DNA of 64,000 bases, from positions 125,446,715 through 125,510,714 of the forward strand of contig NC_079490.1 of NCBI RefSeq assembly GCF_020520425.1, in the 5' to 3' direction. The position numbers and the translations under genes are program-made. Below the pieces are notes generated by a model. That model was not told the origin of the DNA and searched no databases. It worked only from the letters and a program-made list of their open reading frames with translations. This document shows positions 1 through 12,462 of this stretch, one piece after another. This DNA comes from Spinacia oleracea. Lineage: Eukaryota; Streptophyta; Magnoliopsida; Caryophyllales; Amaranthaceae. Each line of letters begins with the position of its first letter. The stretch's first letter is position 1.

Positions 1-2
1 AT

Positions 3-1221
3 AATCCGTATTACACCAAGGTAAGAGAAGCATGCAATTTTATTAACATGTCTGGTATGAGAAAGCAAGAATGGAAGCATCATCTCAAAAGCCAACGTCT
101 AGCGGTAAGAAAAATTCCAGTTGATGTTATGCATAGGTGGAATTCATCATATGAATTGCTTAAGTTTGCAGTGGAATATAAGCAACCAATTACCGAGTTT
201 TTTTAATTTTCGATGTCCTAATTTAGCATTATTGGAGTCTGACTGGGAGCAATGTGAAAGACTTATGGAATTTTTACATTTGTTTTATGATTCAACAAAA
301 TTATTTTCTACGGTTTATACTTCAACTGCTCATACATTTATTGTTAATGGGGCTTTAATTGCACAACTTTTTAGCAAATTTCGTGATGACGAACAATGCC
401 AAAGTTATCTTCCAAAAATGGAAAACAAATTTAAAAAGTATTATGATACTATTCCACTAGTTTTCATATTTCCTTCATTTTTGGATCCAAGACAAAAATT
501 TGAAACAACTTGTTCTTACATTGAACTTTATATCCAATTTTTAGGCCTTCCTATTGACTTTGAGAGTTACAAAAAAAATTTAAGTGATTCTTTTTTTCAA
601 CTTTATAGTTGGTATGATAATCGTTTTGGTGAAACTCGCAATGCTCCTATTAGAACAAGTAAGGACTCCGGTAGTGGTAAATTAATATCTAATGTATTTT
701 CAAAAGGTTCTACTTTACTTGGTCTTAGCAAAGGCAAGTCTAAGAAAGTACGTACTACTACTTCATCTGACATGTCTGAATTTCAAATGTTTTTAAATTA
801 TGATTTTATGCGAGGTGAAAGTGAAGAAACCATGAATGATCTAGACTTGCTTGATTGGTGGCATAAGCAATGCAAACAGTTCCCTGTTTTATCAGCCATG
901 GCACGAGACATTTTTGCTGTTCAAGTTTCATCTGTTGCTTCCGAACGAGCTTTTAGTGCATCTGGTCGTGTTTTGGATGACAGAAGAACTAGATTAAGGT
1001 CGGATACTCTTGAGATGTGTGTTTGCTTCAAAGATTGGTTAGATGCCGATAAAAGAATGCAAGATCGTGAAGAATGTGATGCTGATTCAGATGATGCAAC
1101 TGCAACAACCGCATCGGTCCAATCACTGGCATCTGAATTAGAAGGCAACGAAGAACAAGATGATGAAGCTGGTGAAGATGGTGAAGATGGTGAAGATGAT
1201 CAGGAATATGGATATGAATAA
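3..1221 (+). pseudogene. hAT-family transposase, C-terminal part, frameshifted
   Basis: The reading frame open from base 3 (residues such as RKIPVDVMHRWNSSYELL, the hAT RWNSTY-type region) stops in a poly-T run near 200-206. The homologous continuation (NFRCPNLALLESDWEQ...) is in another frame that is open to 1221, so one frameshift separates the two. The C-terminal part has the plant hAT DUF4413-like region followed by the hAT dimerisation domain at about 840-1050, with LDLLDWW, FPVLSAMARDIFAVQVSSVASERAFS and the DDRRTRL tail, and ends in an acidic GED-rich tail. The N-terminal BED zinc finger and the 5' end lie outside the window. In an active element this protein excises and reinserts the transposon and duplicates 8 bp of target. 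The homopolymer shift could be a real lesion or a sequencing error. Confidence 0.85.
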
Positions 1222-1241
1222 GTGATGGACATCAATAATAA

Positions 1242-1363
1242 GTGTTTAGGTCATGAAGAACTATGAATGTAATTCTCGATTAATGTATGCATAATAAAAT
1301 GTGATGTATTATCGTTTAGTGTTTAAGTCATGAAGAACTATGAATGTAATTCTCGGTTAATGA
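1242..1363. repeat. imperfect direct duplication downstream of hAT ORF
   Basis: About 44 bp beginning GTGTTTAGGTCATGAAGAAC occurs at 1242 and again at 1319 (period 77), with two or three mismatches. It lies just after the transposase stop codon, so it is probably 3' untranslated sequence of the hAT element. Confidence 0.7.
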
Positions 1364-1895
1364 TCCTCCAAATAGTTACTGCTAAGTTTAGAACTTTAGT
1401 CTTTAGATGGTGACATGGTGTACCATGAATATTCGAAATATTTAATAAAAAAGCATGAGGTATTATTCAATAGTAAAAAGTCACTTTAGATACGAAGTAC
1501 AAAAAAATAAAAGAATTAGCATCCTTTGTTTACATAATTCCTTGGCTTCATTTTCATAGTCGTCTATGTGGAATTGTGGATTATTACAACCAAGAGAGAC
1601 AACTTAATTAGATTACAAAACTATAAACATATAATTATAATCAAAATGCATTTTATAATGCTGATGAAACATCTATACTCCCACTGGCCCACAAGCAAAG
1701 CCAACTTATTATAGTTTAAGGTAAATTCTTTTAGATTCCTTTTCTTTTGAACATTATATAAAAAAGGGTCCAATAATTTGTGAGGATGCATGTTTTTTGA
1801 TAAAGACTTCCATTTTATTTATCTTATCAACTCCAACGGTAACAATCTTCGTACATCATAATCACTAATCACCTGGCCTATTTTGGTACTGGGTT
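1364..1895. other. AT-rich 3' non-coding part of the hAT element
   Basis: I see no coding potential or recognised element between the 77-bp duplication and the 25-bp array. It is most simply the 3' non-coding region of the hAT transposon. Confidence 0.4.
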
Positions 1896-2152
1896 AGGCA
1901 CGTGGGCTTAGGCACGAAGCAGGCACGTGGGCTTAGGCACGAAGTAGGCACGTGGGCTTAGGCACGAAGCAGGCACGTGGGCTTAGGCACGAACTAGGCA
2001 CGCGGACTTAGGCACGAACTAGGCACGCGGACTTAGGCACGGGCACGACCCGACCCGACCCGACCCTCTTACATCGTGCCGTGCCTGAAATGACTATGGG
2101 CCCGCGGGCTCGGCACGAAGCCCGGCCCGGCACGGCCCATGGCCATCTTTAG
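1896..2152. repeat. 25-bp tandem array and GC-rich subterminal end of hAT
   Basis: Six units of 25 bp (AGGCACGTGGGCTTAGGCAC plus GAAGC and variants) start at 1896, 1921, 1946, 1971, 1996 and 2021. Several GACCC units and an inverted GGCACG/CGTGCC-rich stretch follow, to about 2150. Short subterminal repeats that bind transposase are known from Ac/Ds-type hAT elements. The element probably ends near 2151, because from 2153 the sequence is LTR sequence shared with 10949 onward. The left end is off the window, so the 8-bp target duplication cannot be checked. Confidence 0.65.
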
Positions 2153-2921
2153 TGGGCCTGCCTTGCGGTGGGCCTGGCGCAGCCTTGGGCTGTTTGTGTG
2201 GCGTGCCTTGCTTGCTGGACGTGGGCCTGGCTTCGCGCTGGGCCTTCGTCTAGCAAGCTCGTCCGATGCTAATTCGTACGACGCGCTTCCAACTAATTTC
2301 CCGTTTCCGGAATTCATTTCCGATACGAACAATATTTAACATTTCCGATTCCGGAATTAATTTCCGTTTCGAACGAATATTTAATATTTCCGTTTCCGGC
2401 ATTATTTTCCGATTCCGATAATATTTCCGATTCCGACAATATTTCTGTTTCCGGTAATATTTCAGATTCCGGTAATATTTCCATTTCCGATAATATTTTC
2501 CGATACATACCATGTTTCCGTTTCCGGCAACATCTACGACTTGGATAATATTTATATTTCCAATACGATCCATATTTCCGTTTCCGGCAATATCATCGTT
2601 TGCGGAGTATTCATTTATTTGCCTTTGACAATCTCAGCTCCCATTGAAACCAAGATCCGTCGATTCCGAATATCCATAGATAGAGTATTTAATGCCATTA
2701 AACACTTGATCCGTTTACGTACTATTTGTGTGACCCTACGGGTTCAGTCAAGAGTAAGCTGTGGATTAATATCATTAATCCACTTGAACTGAAGCGGCCT
2801 CTAGCAAGGCATACAGTTCACTTGATCTCACTGAATTATTAACTTGCATAATTAATATTGAACCACATTTATTAGACTTACCATTAAATGCATACTTGGA
2901 CCAAGGGAATTATTTCCTTCA
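2153..2921 (-). repeat. partial 3' LTR of the copia element
   Basis: Homologous to 10949-11695 with small indels. It contains the same GC-rich block and the same run of TTTCCG/ATATTT-type degenerate repeats (about 2290-2600). It ends at the CCTTCA junction before the purine tract. The part equivalent to 10356-10948 is missing and hAT sequence stands in its place. Confidence 0.85.
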
Positions 2922-5065
2922 GTCTCCCACTTGTCCTTAGGGACAAGTGTGCATTTCCTAATTCCTTTGTCTCCCGATGCTTGCTCTAGAACTTAAGGTA
3001 AGAGTTGTCATCCTTATTATGTCCAGAGGTGTTTCTCGGTTTCAGCGTTCAACTGATCAAATAAATAGATAATCATAGCCTATGATTCATCTGGGCACGG
3101 CCATGCATTTTACAGTTTCTAGCTCTCCGAGTGGCCTTGTACCACTTTCAGCATCTCATCCCGATTTATGGGAGGACAATCCCAATCTTGGGATCTGGGG
3201 ATTAAACTTCGTTTGATAGGTGATTACCCGAGCGTTGCCTTTATAGCCTCCTTTTACGGTGCGACGGTTGACAACGTCAAAGTAAGCAGTTCTCAAACAA
3301 GTAATCTCAAATCACTTAGGTATTGAGGATTAGTGTCTAATAATTTTAATGAAATTTACTTATGACAGATTTTCATCTCTTACAGTTAAGTTTCATAGGT
3401 CTGTCCGATACTAGTCTTCCCAAAGTAAGTATCTATGCAAATGATTGCGACATTGCCATGTCCACATACTTCAAGAAACATAACTACTAGTCATCTTGCA
3501 TTCTAGTCGTCTAGTGTTTTCTATGCGTCCATCTTTATAGAAAACTCCGACCAGGGACCATTTTCTACTTTTGACATTCAAGATCACTTGATAGAAATTT
3601 CTTAGTCACAGGACTGGTCCTGACAGTCTATCTTGAATATACCGTCAAATTGAAGGGACTCATCATTTAATACTAAACCAAGATTAAATGGAATATGAAA
3701 ATACATTTCATATATGATAAATGTTCAACCTCAATGTTTTACAACCATGGGCCTCAAACAGTTCATGGAATTCAAAGCTATGCTTGATTTCCAGTGCTAC
3801 AATGTGAGTGTTGCTTCTCACTTGTTGCATAGGTTTAGTTATCATGCTTTTCCAATCTTAATATCCTTTTCATCGAATGTCTTTCGAGATAGGATGATAA
3901 GATCTTTTGAGTTTGTTTATTTATGTGATCTAGTCTTTCTTACTTCAATAGTGGTTTTACGCATTTTGCAATGAAGAACCATTAAGTCAACAGACATGTG
4001 ATCTACCCAAGTTCAGTGAAGAACTCTTTAACATAAACAACTCTGTTTTATGGCTTCTTCGGCAATAAGTACTTTTACTTCAACTGTATAGGTTTCTAAT
4101 GATGCTTTGTTTGGATTTACTTATCCAAGCAGTTCACGGATATGTGGAAGACTTCCCAGCTGAATCTTAGAACATAGAAATTAATATTTAATTTCCCACG
4201 CAACAACTCATGTTCTTTAATCCATGTTGCCATTACAAAACACGATGCATATAGCTCGTTCTTGCCAATGGTTAACTCCAAAGGAATCTTTCTTGATCCT
4301 TTGCCAGTGTTTATGCATGTAGCATTAATTATTTAGCATATCTTTATTTCCTTGAATCAAGAACTAATTTTATGTACCTTTTCAAGTACCATAAGTTTTT
4401 CTTGATCTCAATCTAGTTGATCTTCACTTAGATCAATGGAGATTGGTATATGTTCGTCATGCCTAAAGCCATACGATATGTTTTTGGCGATCCTCATATT
4501 ATATTATACATGATAAATTCTTTTGCAGAATATTTCCCAATTGAATTCTATTCATGTAACTTTAGCTCACCTAGTTTCAGTAGATACTAAATCCAGCTAA
4601 ATTCTTTGACATACAATATAGGTGAAGAATCTTTTTAGATTCTTTGATGTTTAACTCAGTAAATGCTTATACATAGTTCAAACATTCTTTACTTAGATTT
4701 ATTCATATGGGTCGAATATCTCCAATGGAGTCTTTCGTGTTTGAGTTAGTAAATGCCATTACTTAATCCAAAACAATATCATAAGATCTTTGTAAATAGA
4801 TCTTAATACCCAGTATGTACTAAGTTTCGCCTTGGTCCATCATTGATGAATGATTTCAAATCTAAGTCATTAGCATTTGAATGTTATATCACAATAGAGA
4901 GATATGTGTGTGATACACATAGGACCAATTAAGTTTTACGTACTCCCACTAAACTTCTTATATATATATAAGAATCATGTATATTTTATGAAACTAAAAT
5001 ACTTATTAGTTTCACTAAAATACATTTCTGGTTCCCAATTGCTTGCTTAAATCCATACTTAGATT

Positions 5066-5413
5066 TCATAAGCTAGTTTTCCTTTTCAAGCATTTATTTG
5101 GATCCACAAATCCTATGACATTCCATGTACATAGTTTATTCCAACATTTGATTGAGGAATATGTTTTGTCATCCAATTTCCATATGTACCAATATGCAAT
5201 CATTGCTTGATTTATAGACTTGAGCATTACGATTATGCATGAGGTTTCAACACAATCCATGCCATGAATTTGCTTGTAACCTTTTAGCAAGTAATCTAGC
5301 TTTGTGTGTGAACACAATTCCATGTTTTGATGGTTTTTATCCTTAAAACCAATTTGCAACCAATAGAAGTAAATCATTCTTGCAAATCGACAAAATTTCA
5401 ATTTTGTCATCAA
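5066..5413 (-). pseudogene. copia reverse transcriptase remnant
   Basis: The minus-strand frame contains KGYKQIHGMD, ET, VMLKSI and a degraded YWYIWKLDDKT stretch. This matches the start of the copia RVT_2 domain (KGYxQxxGxDYxETFSPV ... MDVKTAFLNG). Key residues are lost and the rest of the polyprotein is broken. Its position and strand agree with the LTR, PBS and PPT layout. Confidence 0.65.
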
Positions 5414-5566
5414 AACATTGGTTATGTTTTATGGCCTTTAACCATCTAAAATATTTGAGTCTATATATGGCCTCAACCATTTTAGGGAATCTGGGTTTCG
5501 TCATAGCTTTCTTACAAGTCACAAACTCTTTAATCTACGTGATAATAGTTTGACTGCAAGTTGTAG

Positions 5567-5674
5567 GTTTCTTCACTATCTAATAGAAGAATCTCGTAGT
5601 TTCATTGACCTGAACTCTATGTTTCTTCACTATCTAATAGAAGAATCTCATAGTTTCAGTGACTTGAACTCTAT
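5567..5674. repeat. two-copy 54-bp tandem repeat
   Basis: GTTTCTTCACTATCTAATAG and the following 34 bp occur at 5567 and at 5621 with about four mismatches, inside the decayed copia interior. Confidence 0.8.
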
Positions 5675-8600
5675 GCCTACTTGGGTGTAGAACATCAAAC
5701 AATAGAATATCAATAGCCACTTGAAAGTCCTTTGAATATTCCGTTCTCCTTGAAGCACTTGTAAAGTCTTCTAAGAGATGTCTATTCTTTAAAGCCACTT
5801 ATAAAGTCCCTAAAGAATACGTGTTTGGATTTTCTAAAGAACTTCGAAAAGCCTCCGGAATGTCCGTTTATGTTTGTTGTTCGCCTCGAAGACTTTCGAG
5901 CTCTATTTTCTCCCACTTGTCATTTTGGAAACGAATCTCCAAAAGGACATTATTTCAGCAAACAAACATCATGTTCTCAAAAATTCGTGCTAGAAACAAT
6001 ACCCTTGTGTCTCATTTGAATAAATCACAATGAAACATATATCTATACTTGGGCCTTAGTTTGTTGAATAACAAACACTAAGCTCCCACTGAGTTTAGCA
6101 ACTCTTTAGATATATATATTATTGAAAACATATTCTGAATTTGCTTTTCAATAGCTTTGACGAATTTGGTTTAGTTTGGTGGTAGTTGAGAAATTTGTTT
6201 TAAAAATTATAGGAAAAGTCTTTATGATTCATCATTGATCGAATCAAGTACTAATTGACTTCGATCATTCCAACTTAGATATGCCATATCTTATGGAGCT
6301 AGATCGTGAAATTACAATACACAATCATTGATGATCATTCTTGACTTAAGTAATCATCAACATGACCTAACCTAGATCTTTATGATTTCTTGCCAAGTGG
6401 GTTTTATACTTCTGAATCTTTGAACTAGCCAAACAGATTCAAATTTATATCACATTTGAGTAAATAAATCTATATTCACTCAAGTCCATGTGAATTAATA
6501 AAGTCGTAAAATCTTTCTTTAGCTTTGAACTCTATTGTCTAGGCGTTCTAACAATAGTTCATATCTTTTGTTGTTACTTTCAACAAGTAAGACTAACTTG
6601 CCTTGAATGATCTAGAAATCAATCAACTTTCAAAAGTCCATCAAAATAGAGTTTTTGAATGTTAACTTGTTGATATGGTCTAAGCAACAATGCTAAAGGT
6701 ATGTGGAACTCAAATCAAGAGATTGATTTGAACCTAGTAAAGTTCTTATTGTTAAAGAGTTTTTTGTTTTAATCAAGCATATTGACTCAACCCGTAGATG
6801 ACCATTTCATTCAAATAAACAAACAAACAAACATTGTTTTTGTTCTTCTGAATGTGAGTCTTTCTATGTTTGAAAACAGAAATTTAGGTATGCTGATTAT
6901 GGAACAAAATAGCCATTAAGTTCCAACCTTGAAAGGACTTAAAACAAACTAGATGACCCTACAACTAATGTAGCATTGCCATGCTTCATTTCCCACTTGT
7001 AGGCCATATGTGTAGCCTAGCTTCCATTGTTTGAGTTATTACCGAAGTAAGAACCTCAAGCGGTATATGATACCAAGGAAGTTTGATTTCTAGGTCACTT
7101 TTTCTTTAAACATAAACTTATAGGTAGAAACGGAATCGTAAATTCCTTTCATTTGTTCCTTATTATCCTATTTCTTGTACCCTTTCTTATAGTCTTAAGA
7201 ATTAACTTCTCTAGTGTTGACTTTTATACTTTGCTAGACATGTCCGATGTCACTTCAACAAAGTTCTTACCATTTTATTTATGTTGAATATTTTGCTTCA
7301 ACTAGATGATCTTACCAGAAGCTTCTAAAGGTCTCTAAGTATCGACCTATTCGAATGTCTAGGGACTAGACTCATTCGAGAATTAAATGGAACAAGATAT
7401 TAGGTTGTTAACCGTTGGTAAAGATGAGCGTTTAAACTCAATGCTTTATGATCTCAAAACTACATTGTATTTTGAATTCACAAGCACCAATCAGTTTTCC
7501 ATTCGACTTTGATACTCGAAAACAACCATAAAGTCGCTAAAAGAAACGTACATTTTAAATTGCTCATTTTCTCTCATTTCCGTGAATGGTTCTTGGATTC
7601 ACTACCAATCGGGGAAATTTATTGTTACCTTTCTAAAAGAATTTATTGCAGTGCAAGATATTTAATTATAAACAATAATTAAAACATACATTGAAACATG
7701 CAAAGTCTAAACATTTATCATGAGTAATAACTTGAAAATTAAAGCAATCATGCAATTTAAACAAGTCATTAGCATTTTATTCGAGTTTATTGTTCCGGCA
7801 GGTGTGAACAAAATGATTCCAAGATCCTTAAATCATTGAAGAATTAAGCACATTATGTATTTAGACTCAATTCTAAAATATTTTAGGTAAGCAAAGCCTT
7901 TGCTAATAGTCTAGAAACTACTCTTGGTTGATAGGTACGTCTAAGAACTTATTAGGTAAACCTATCGCATTTGCCACGACATAAAAGGACTCCTTACTTA
8001 TATCGTTGAGTTTCACCAAAACTAACATGTACTCACAATTATTTGTGTACCTTACCCCTTTAGAATCAATAAGTAACACCTCGCTATGGCGGAAAACTAT
8101 TACTAAGATTGATGTAAAGGTTATCTAAGTAAGTGTTATTTTGGCATGACACCTTTTAACTCAATTTTAAAGTTTGGAACTTAAGGCTCTTACTATGTTG
8201 GTTAGATTTTAAGTGAACTAAAATCCTTAATCATGCAACATAATCAAGCCATAATCTCATGCATAATTAAGACATATTTAAAGCAATAAATAACTTAAAA
8301 CATGCATAAGATATAAATGTGATCTAGTATGGCCCGACTTCATCTTGAAGCTTCAACTTTAAACTCCGTCTTGAAAATGGATTGGAAACTTCGTCTTGAA
8401 TTCTCCATGGGAGGCGCCATTTTCTTCAAATAGGATAAGCTATAATTAAACTAATTACAACTATTTGATGGTACGCAGACCATATTTAAAAGCAATAAAA
8501 TTCGGTACTTTAGATCAATATTACATTCAAATTAATGGTACGCAGACCATATTTTCTATCCTATTTGGGACATACTAGTCACTTTTCAATAACCTGCAAA

Positions 8601-9099
8601 ACAATACATATACAATATATACCATGCACCCGTTCATTATCATGAATGGCCCACATAGCTGGTTAGTACGTAGAACATGTTATGCATCACATAAATATTT
8701 GCAGCAATTAATCAAGGCTTTCAATAATCTACCAATTATTCAATCCTTATTAATTCTAATCAAGTTGTTTTAACCTTAAAGGAATGTAGACCTAATCAAG
8801 AGTTTATGACTAAAACGCTCCCACTTAAACCAATAAATTTACATGCTTTACTAATTTTTAAACATAAAAAGGTATTTCCTAGTCTAACCGGAAACATATC
8901 AAATTAATTAAAATTTAAAGATCATATAAATTTATTATTGAATCCTTTTACTTTATTTTCAGTTGAATTAAATGAATGAATTTAAATTAATTCAAGGTTT
9001 TAATTTTAGTAACATAATTAGTATAAATTAGAATTTATAATAATTAGATTATTCAAAATTAAATTCCGAGAAAAAAATTTAAATTATGAATTTTAAAAT

Positions 9100-9600
9100 T
9101 AATTAAAATCGTTTCTGAACTGAAAATTCAAAATTAAAATTAAAACGAACCAATCGGGTCAAGACAAGGCCATGGGCTTGCGCCCATGCCTCGTCAAGTC
9201 CAACAAGCAACAAACCCCTTGTCACTCGATTGATCGTACCGCAAGGCCCAAGCACCAACGCACCAATGCAGCAGGCCCAGCGAGCCACGCTTGCGCGCAA
9301 CCCACTCGCCCATCGCATTGGCACGCTGCTAGGCTTGTCGTTGCCTTGGCCGCTTGCCTTGGCGTGCTTGCTGGGCGAGGCAACGCACGTTGTGATCGCT
9401 GCCCACGCGTGCTTTCCTTGCTCGCTGCATTTGCCTTACCCCTCGCCCCATCGCCCATCGAGCCACACACGACCAGCTCCCTTGCTTTGCGTGCGCACCC
9501 CTTGCTTGTTGCTCGTTGCATTCGTACCACACGGGCGACAGCTCCCTTGCTCGTCGTCGCGTGCCCGCACTATACAACACCATTTAAGGGTAACACGTAG
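9100..9600. other. GC-rich island in the copia leader region
   Basis: A sharply GC-rich stretch lies in AT-rich surroundings, in what would be the 5' leader or gag side of the element. Several short frames are open on both strands because AT-rich stop codons are rare here. I see no protein family, so I do not call a gene. Confidence 0.5.
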
Positions 9601-10355
9601 CGTCCTTTGCTTTGTGCGTGCAACAATCATGAGCGTATTTCATAAAAATTAAAATATTTTAATTCAAAATTAATGACAAATTAATAAATCATATTAATTT
9701 CATAATTTTAGGGCGAAAAATCGATAATTCATTAATCAATTAATTTCCGATTATCATGGATTCAAATCTAGGTCATAAAAATTTAAAATTTATCATAAAT
9801 TAACAATTTTTATGTTGGTTTTTAATCATGGATACCTAATTAAATCGTTAATTAATTATGAAAATCAAATCAATTCTAAATTATTCGAATTTCAACAAAT
9901 TAATTACAATTACAAATTAGGTTGTATAATTAACAAGCTTAGGCATTCAAATTTGTTAAACATATACAGTAGGTCAATCAAAATTCAAAACAAAAAGAAT
10001 CGCAAATATTTAAATTTAACATCTTAAAATTACAAACTTTGCATTCGAAAAACTAAAACCTCCAAAAAGTCATAGTTAGGCTTCGAATTTGGGAATTCTG
10101 GGTTCGGCCGAAAAGTAGTTTTTTTGTCAAAATTTTAGAATGCCTTTTACATGCGGAATTGATACAAAAATCACTCGATTTCGTTGTGTAACGAAGAAAC
10201 TGCCGAAAAACTGCGTACATATAATTAAATAAACGCAAATTTGCAATTAATTACAATTACGAAAATTAATCACCCCTTTTAATTCTTTTCAAATTTGTAA
10301 AATTTAACCATGTTAAGCAATTATTATGGAATTAATTAGAGGCTCGTGATACCAC

Positions 10356-11695
10356 TGTTAGGTTATGATACATATAACTGAATATAAATCATGCGGAAAA
10401 ACCATTAAAGCCAGGAATCCAAATTAATTGCCACATAACAATTAGCATAATTAGGATGCATACTCTTTGTAGCATGCCCTCCCTTGCTGCGCCCGAACCG
10501 AACAAGAACAAGTGTTTAGGACTCCAAGTGTCGTCCCTCCGTAGAAAGTCCACAGCACGTCCGGATCCGCCTTAGGTTTGACTAACTAGAATCGCCCTTA
10601 AGGTACTACAAAATTTCGGCCGATTTAAGGCAAATAGGTGACTGAATTTTTGCTCAAAAATTCTCTCTTTATAAATTGTGAGCATTAACCACATATTTAT
10701 AGGCTATGGAAAAGGTGTTGGAATCCTACCAGGAAACGAATTAATTAACTAGAATCTAATTAAAACTCTATTAATTCATTTATCCATTAGGAATAGGAAT
10801 TTAATCATTAAACGAATCCTACACGATTTAGGTTTCGTACGGAAGCACAAACACTCACACGAGCATGACCTGCATGCGCAGGCCATGCCCGCGCAAAGCC
10901 CACGGAGCCACGAAGCCCACGCGAGCGCGCTGCAGCCTAGGCGCGCGTTGGGCCTGCCTTGCGGTGGGCCTGGCGCAGCCTTGGGCTGTTTATGTGGCGT
11001 GCCTTGCTTGCTGGACGTGGGCCTGGCTTCGCGCTGGGCCTTCGTCTAGCAAGCTCGTCCGATGCTAATTCGTACGACGCGCTTCCGATTAATTTCCCGA
11101 TTCCGGAATTCATTTCCGATACGAACAATATTTAACATTTCCGATTCCGGAATTAATTTCCGTTTCGAACGAATATTTAATATTTCCGTTTCCGGAATTA
11201 TTTTCCGATTCCGACAATATTTCCGTTTTAGGTAGTATTTCAGATTCCGGCAATATTTCCATTTCCGATAATATTTTCCGATACGTACCATGTTTCCGTT
11301 TCCGGCAACATCTACGACTTGGATAATATTTATAATTCCGATACGATCCATATTTCCGTTTCCGGCAATTTCATCTTTCCGGAGTATTCATTTATTTGCC
11401 TTTGACGATCTCAGCTCCCACTAAAACCAAGATCCGCCGATTCCGAATATCCATAGATAGAGTACTTAATGCCATTAAATACTTGATCCTACGTACTATT
11501 TGTGTGACCCTACGGGTTCAGTCAAGAGTAAGCTGTGGATTAATATCATTAATCCACTTGAACTGAAGCGGCCTCTAGCTAGGCATACAGTTCACTTGAT
11601 CTCACTGAATTATTAACTTGCATAATTAATACTGAACCGCATTTATTAGACTTAGCATTAAATGCATACTTGGACCAAGGGCATTATTTCCTTCA
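10356..11695 (-). repeat. complete 5' LTR of the copia element
   Basis: Starts TGTTAGGTTATG and ends ATTTCCTTCA on the plus strand, so the LTR has TG...CA ends. The boundaries are set by the primer binding site next to 10356 and by loss of similarity to the left LTR after 11695. It contains a GC-rich island and many short TTTCCG repeats. Confidence 0.85.
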
Positions 11696-12447
11696 TGAAT
11701 AACCGCCTATAACCACTGAATCTTACACCGCTTAACCGCCTGAAACCGCCGCTATCCTTCGTTGGATCGTCCTGCACTGCAATAGCCGGATTATGGACGA
11801 GCACCCTACGTGAAACTTGCCTGCACCCTAATCGCCCTAATCGCCACAATCGCCCTTTTTCAGCCGGATTATTATTGAGTTAAACTGAATTGAATTAAAC
11901 TGAATTTAGTTTAATGCTCCTGAACTGAACTGCAAAATAAGTCCTGAAAATGAAATTAAGCTAAAAAGAACAGGGCCTAAGAATGTGGAGTGGGCTACGG
12001 AACTGAACGGTCTCATAATAACTGGACCGTCAGTTTACGACTTGGCCCAAAAAGGATTATTATTATTAGTCTTGTAACTGAACGGTCTCATAATAAGTGG
12101 ACCGTTAGTTTACAACTTGGCCCAAAAAGGAGGACCCACCCCACGTGTCACGAACCCGAACGGACGGCGGCACACGCGGGAGATGTCTCTTTCTAGCCCA
12201 AACCACTAGGGGAAGTACTTCAAAGTATAAACAAGACTTCCCTATATTTAAACAAGGGAAACATCCTTTTTCTTTTCAATGTGGGAGAAAAAAAACACTT
12301 TTAATTAAATACTAGAGTTGAAGCCCACACTTTTTATTTCTACCATTGTGGGACAAATCCATTTTGACAAATGATAGTGTTAAAGCTTACTATTCGCATT
12401 ATACTCAACCGAACATTTAAGAACGCCAAAAATAGAAACAGAAAGAA
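11696..12447. other. unassigned DNA with a 75-bp-period duplication
   Basis: No gene seen. A 56-bp sequence starting AACTGAACGGTCTCATAATA is at 12001-12056 and again at 12076-12131 with four mismatches. From 12240 to 12447 there are CAATGTGGGAGAA and GTGGGAC phrases, which also occur at 49.8-50.2 kb near the second duplication boundary. These may be relics of related elements. Confidence 0.5.
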
Positions 12448-12462
12448 CATTTAGGAACGGAG

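Larger units (their letters stand above)
2153..11695 (-). mobile_element. Decayed Ty1/copia LTR retrotransposon (minus orientation)
   Basis: A long direct repeat flanks a 7.4-kb interior: 2153-2921 matches 10949-11695. The right copy is a complete 1340-bp LTR with TG...CA ends (10356-11695). On the minus strand, 10354-10341 reads TGGTATCACGAGCC, close to the plant tRNA-iMet primer binding site. The other LTR is preceded on the minus strand by a purine tract (AAGTGGGAGAC, 2922-2932). Together these fix the orientation as minus. The LTRs differ by several percent and the interior is full of stops, so this is an old inactive copy. Its 3' LTR is cut at 2153 by the hAT element. A GC-rich section of the LTR (10865-11060) recalls Sirevirus-type LTRs, but I cannot assign a genus. 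Confidence 0.85.

Noticed and set aside
1896..2045. Regular 25-bp repeats resembling a CRISPR array
   Set aside because: Units are directly adjacent with no spacers, in a plant genome, beside a hAT transposase. A subterminal repeat fits better.
3714..3974. 86-codon plus-strand frame in the copia interior
   Set aside because: The element is coded on the minus strand and the interior is decayed. No match to a known domain.
9172..9652. Several overlapping open frames of 84-142 codons on both strands
   Set aside because: They lie in a GC-rich part of a decayed copia leader, where stops are rare by composition. No family motif, and frames overlap on both strands.
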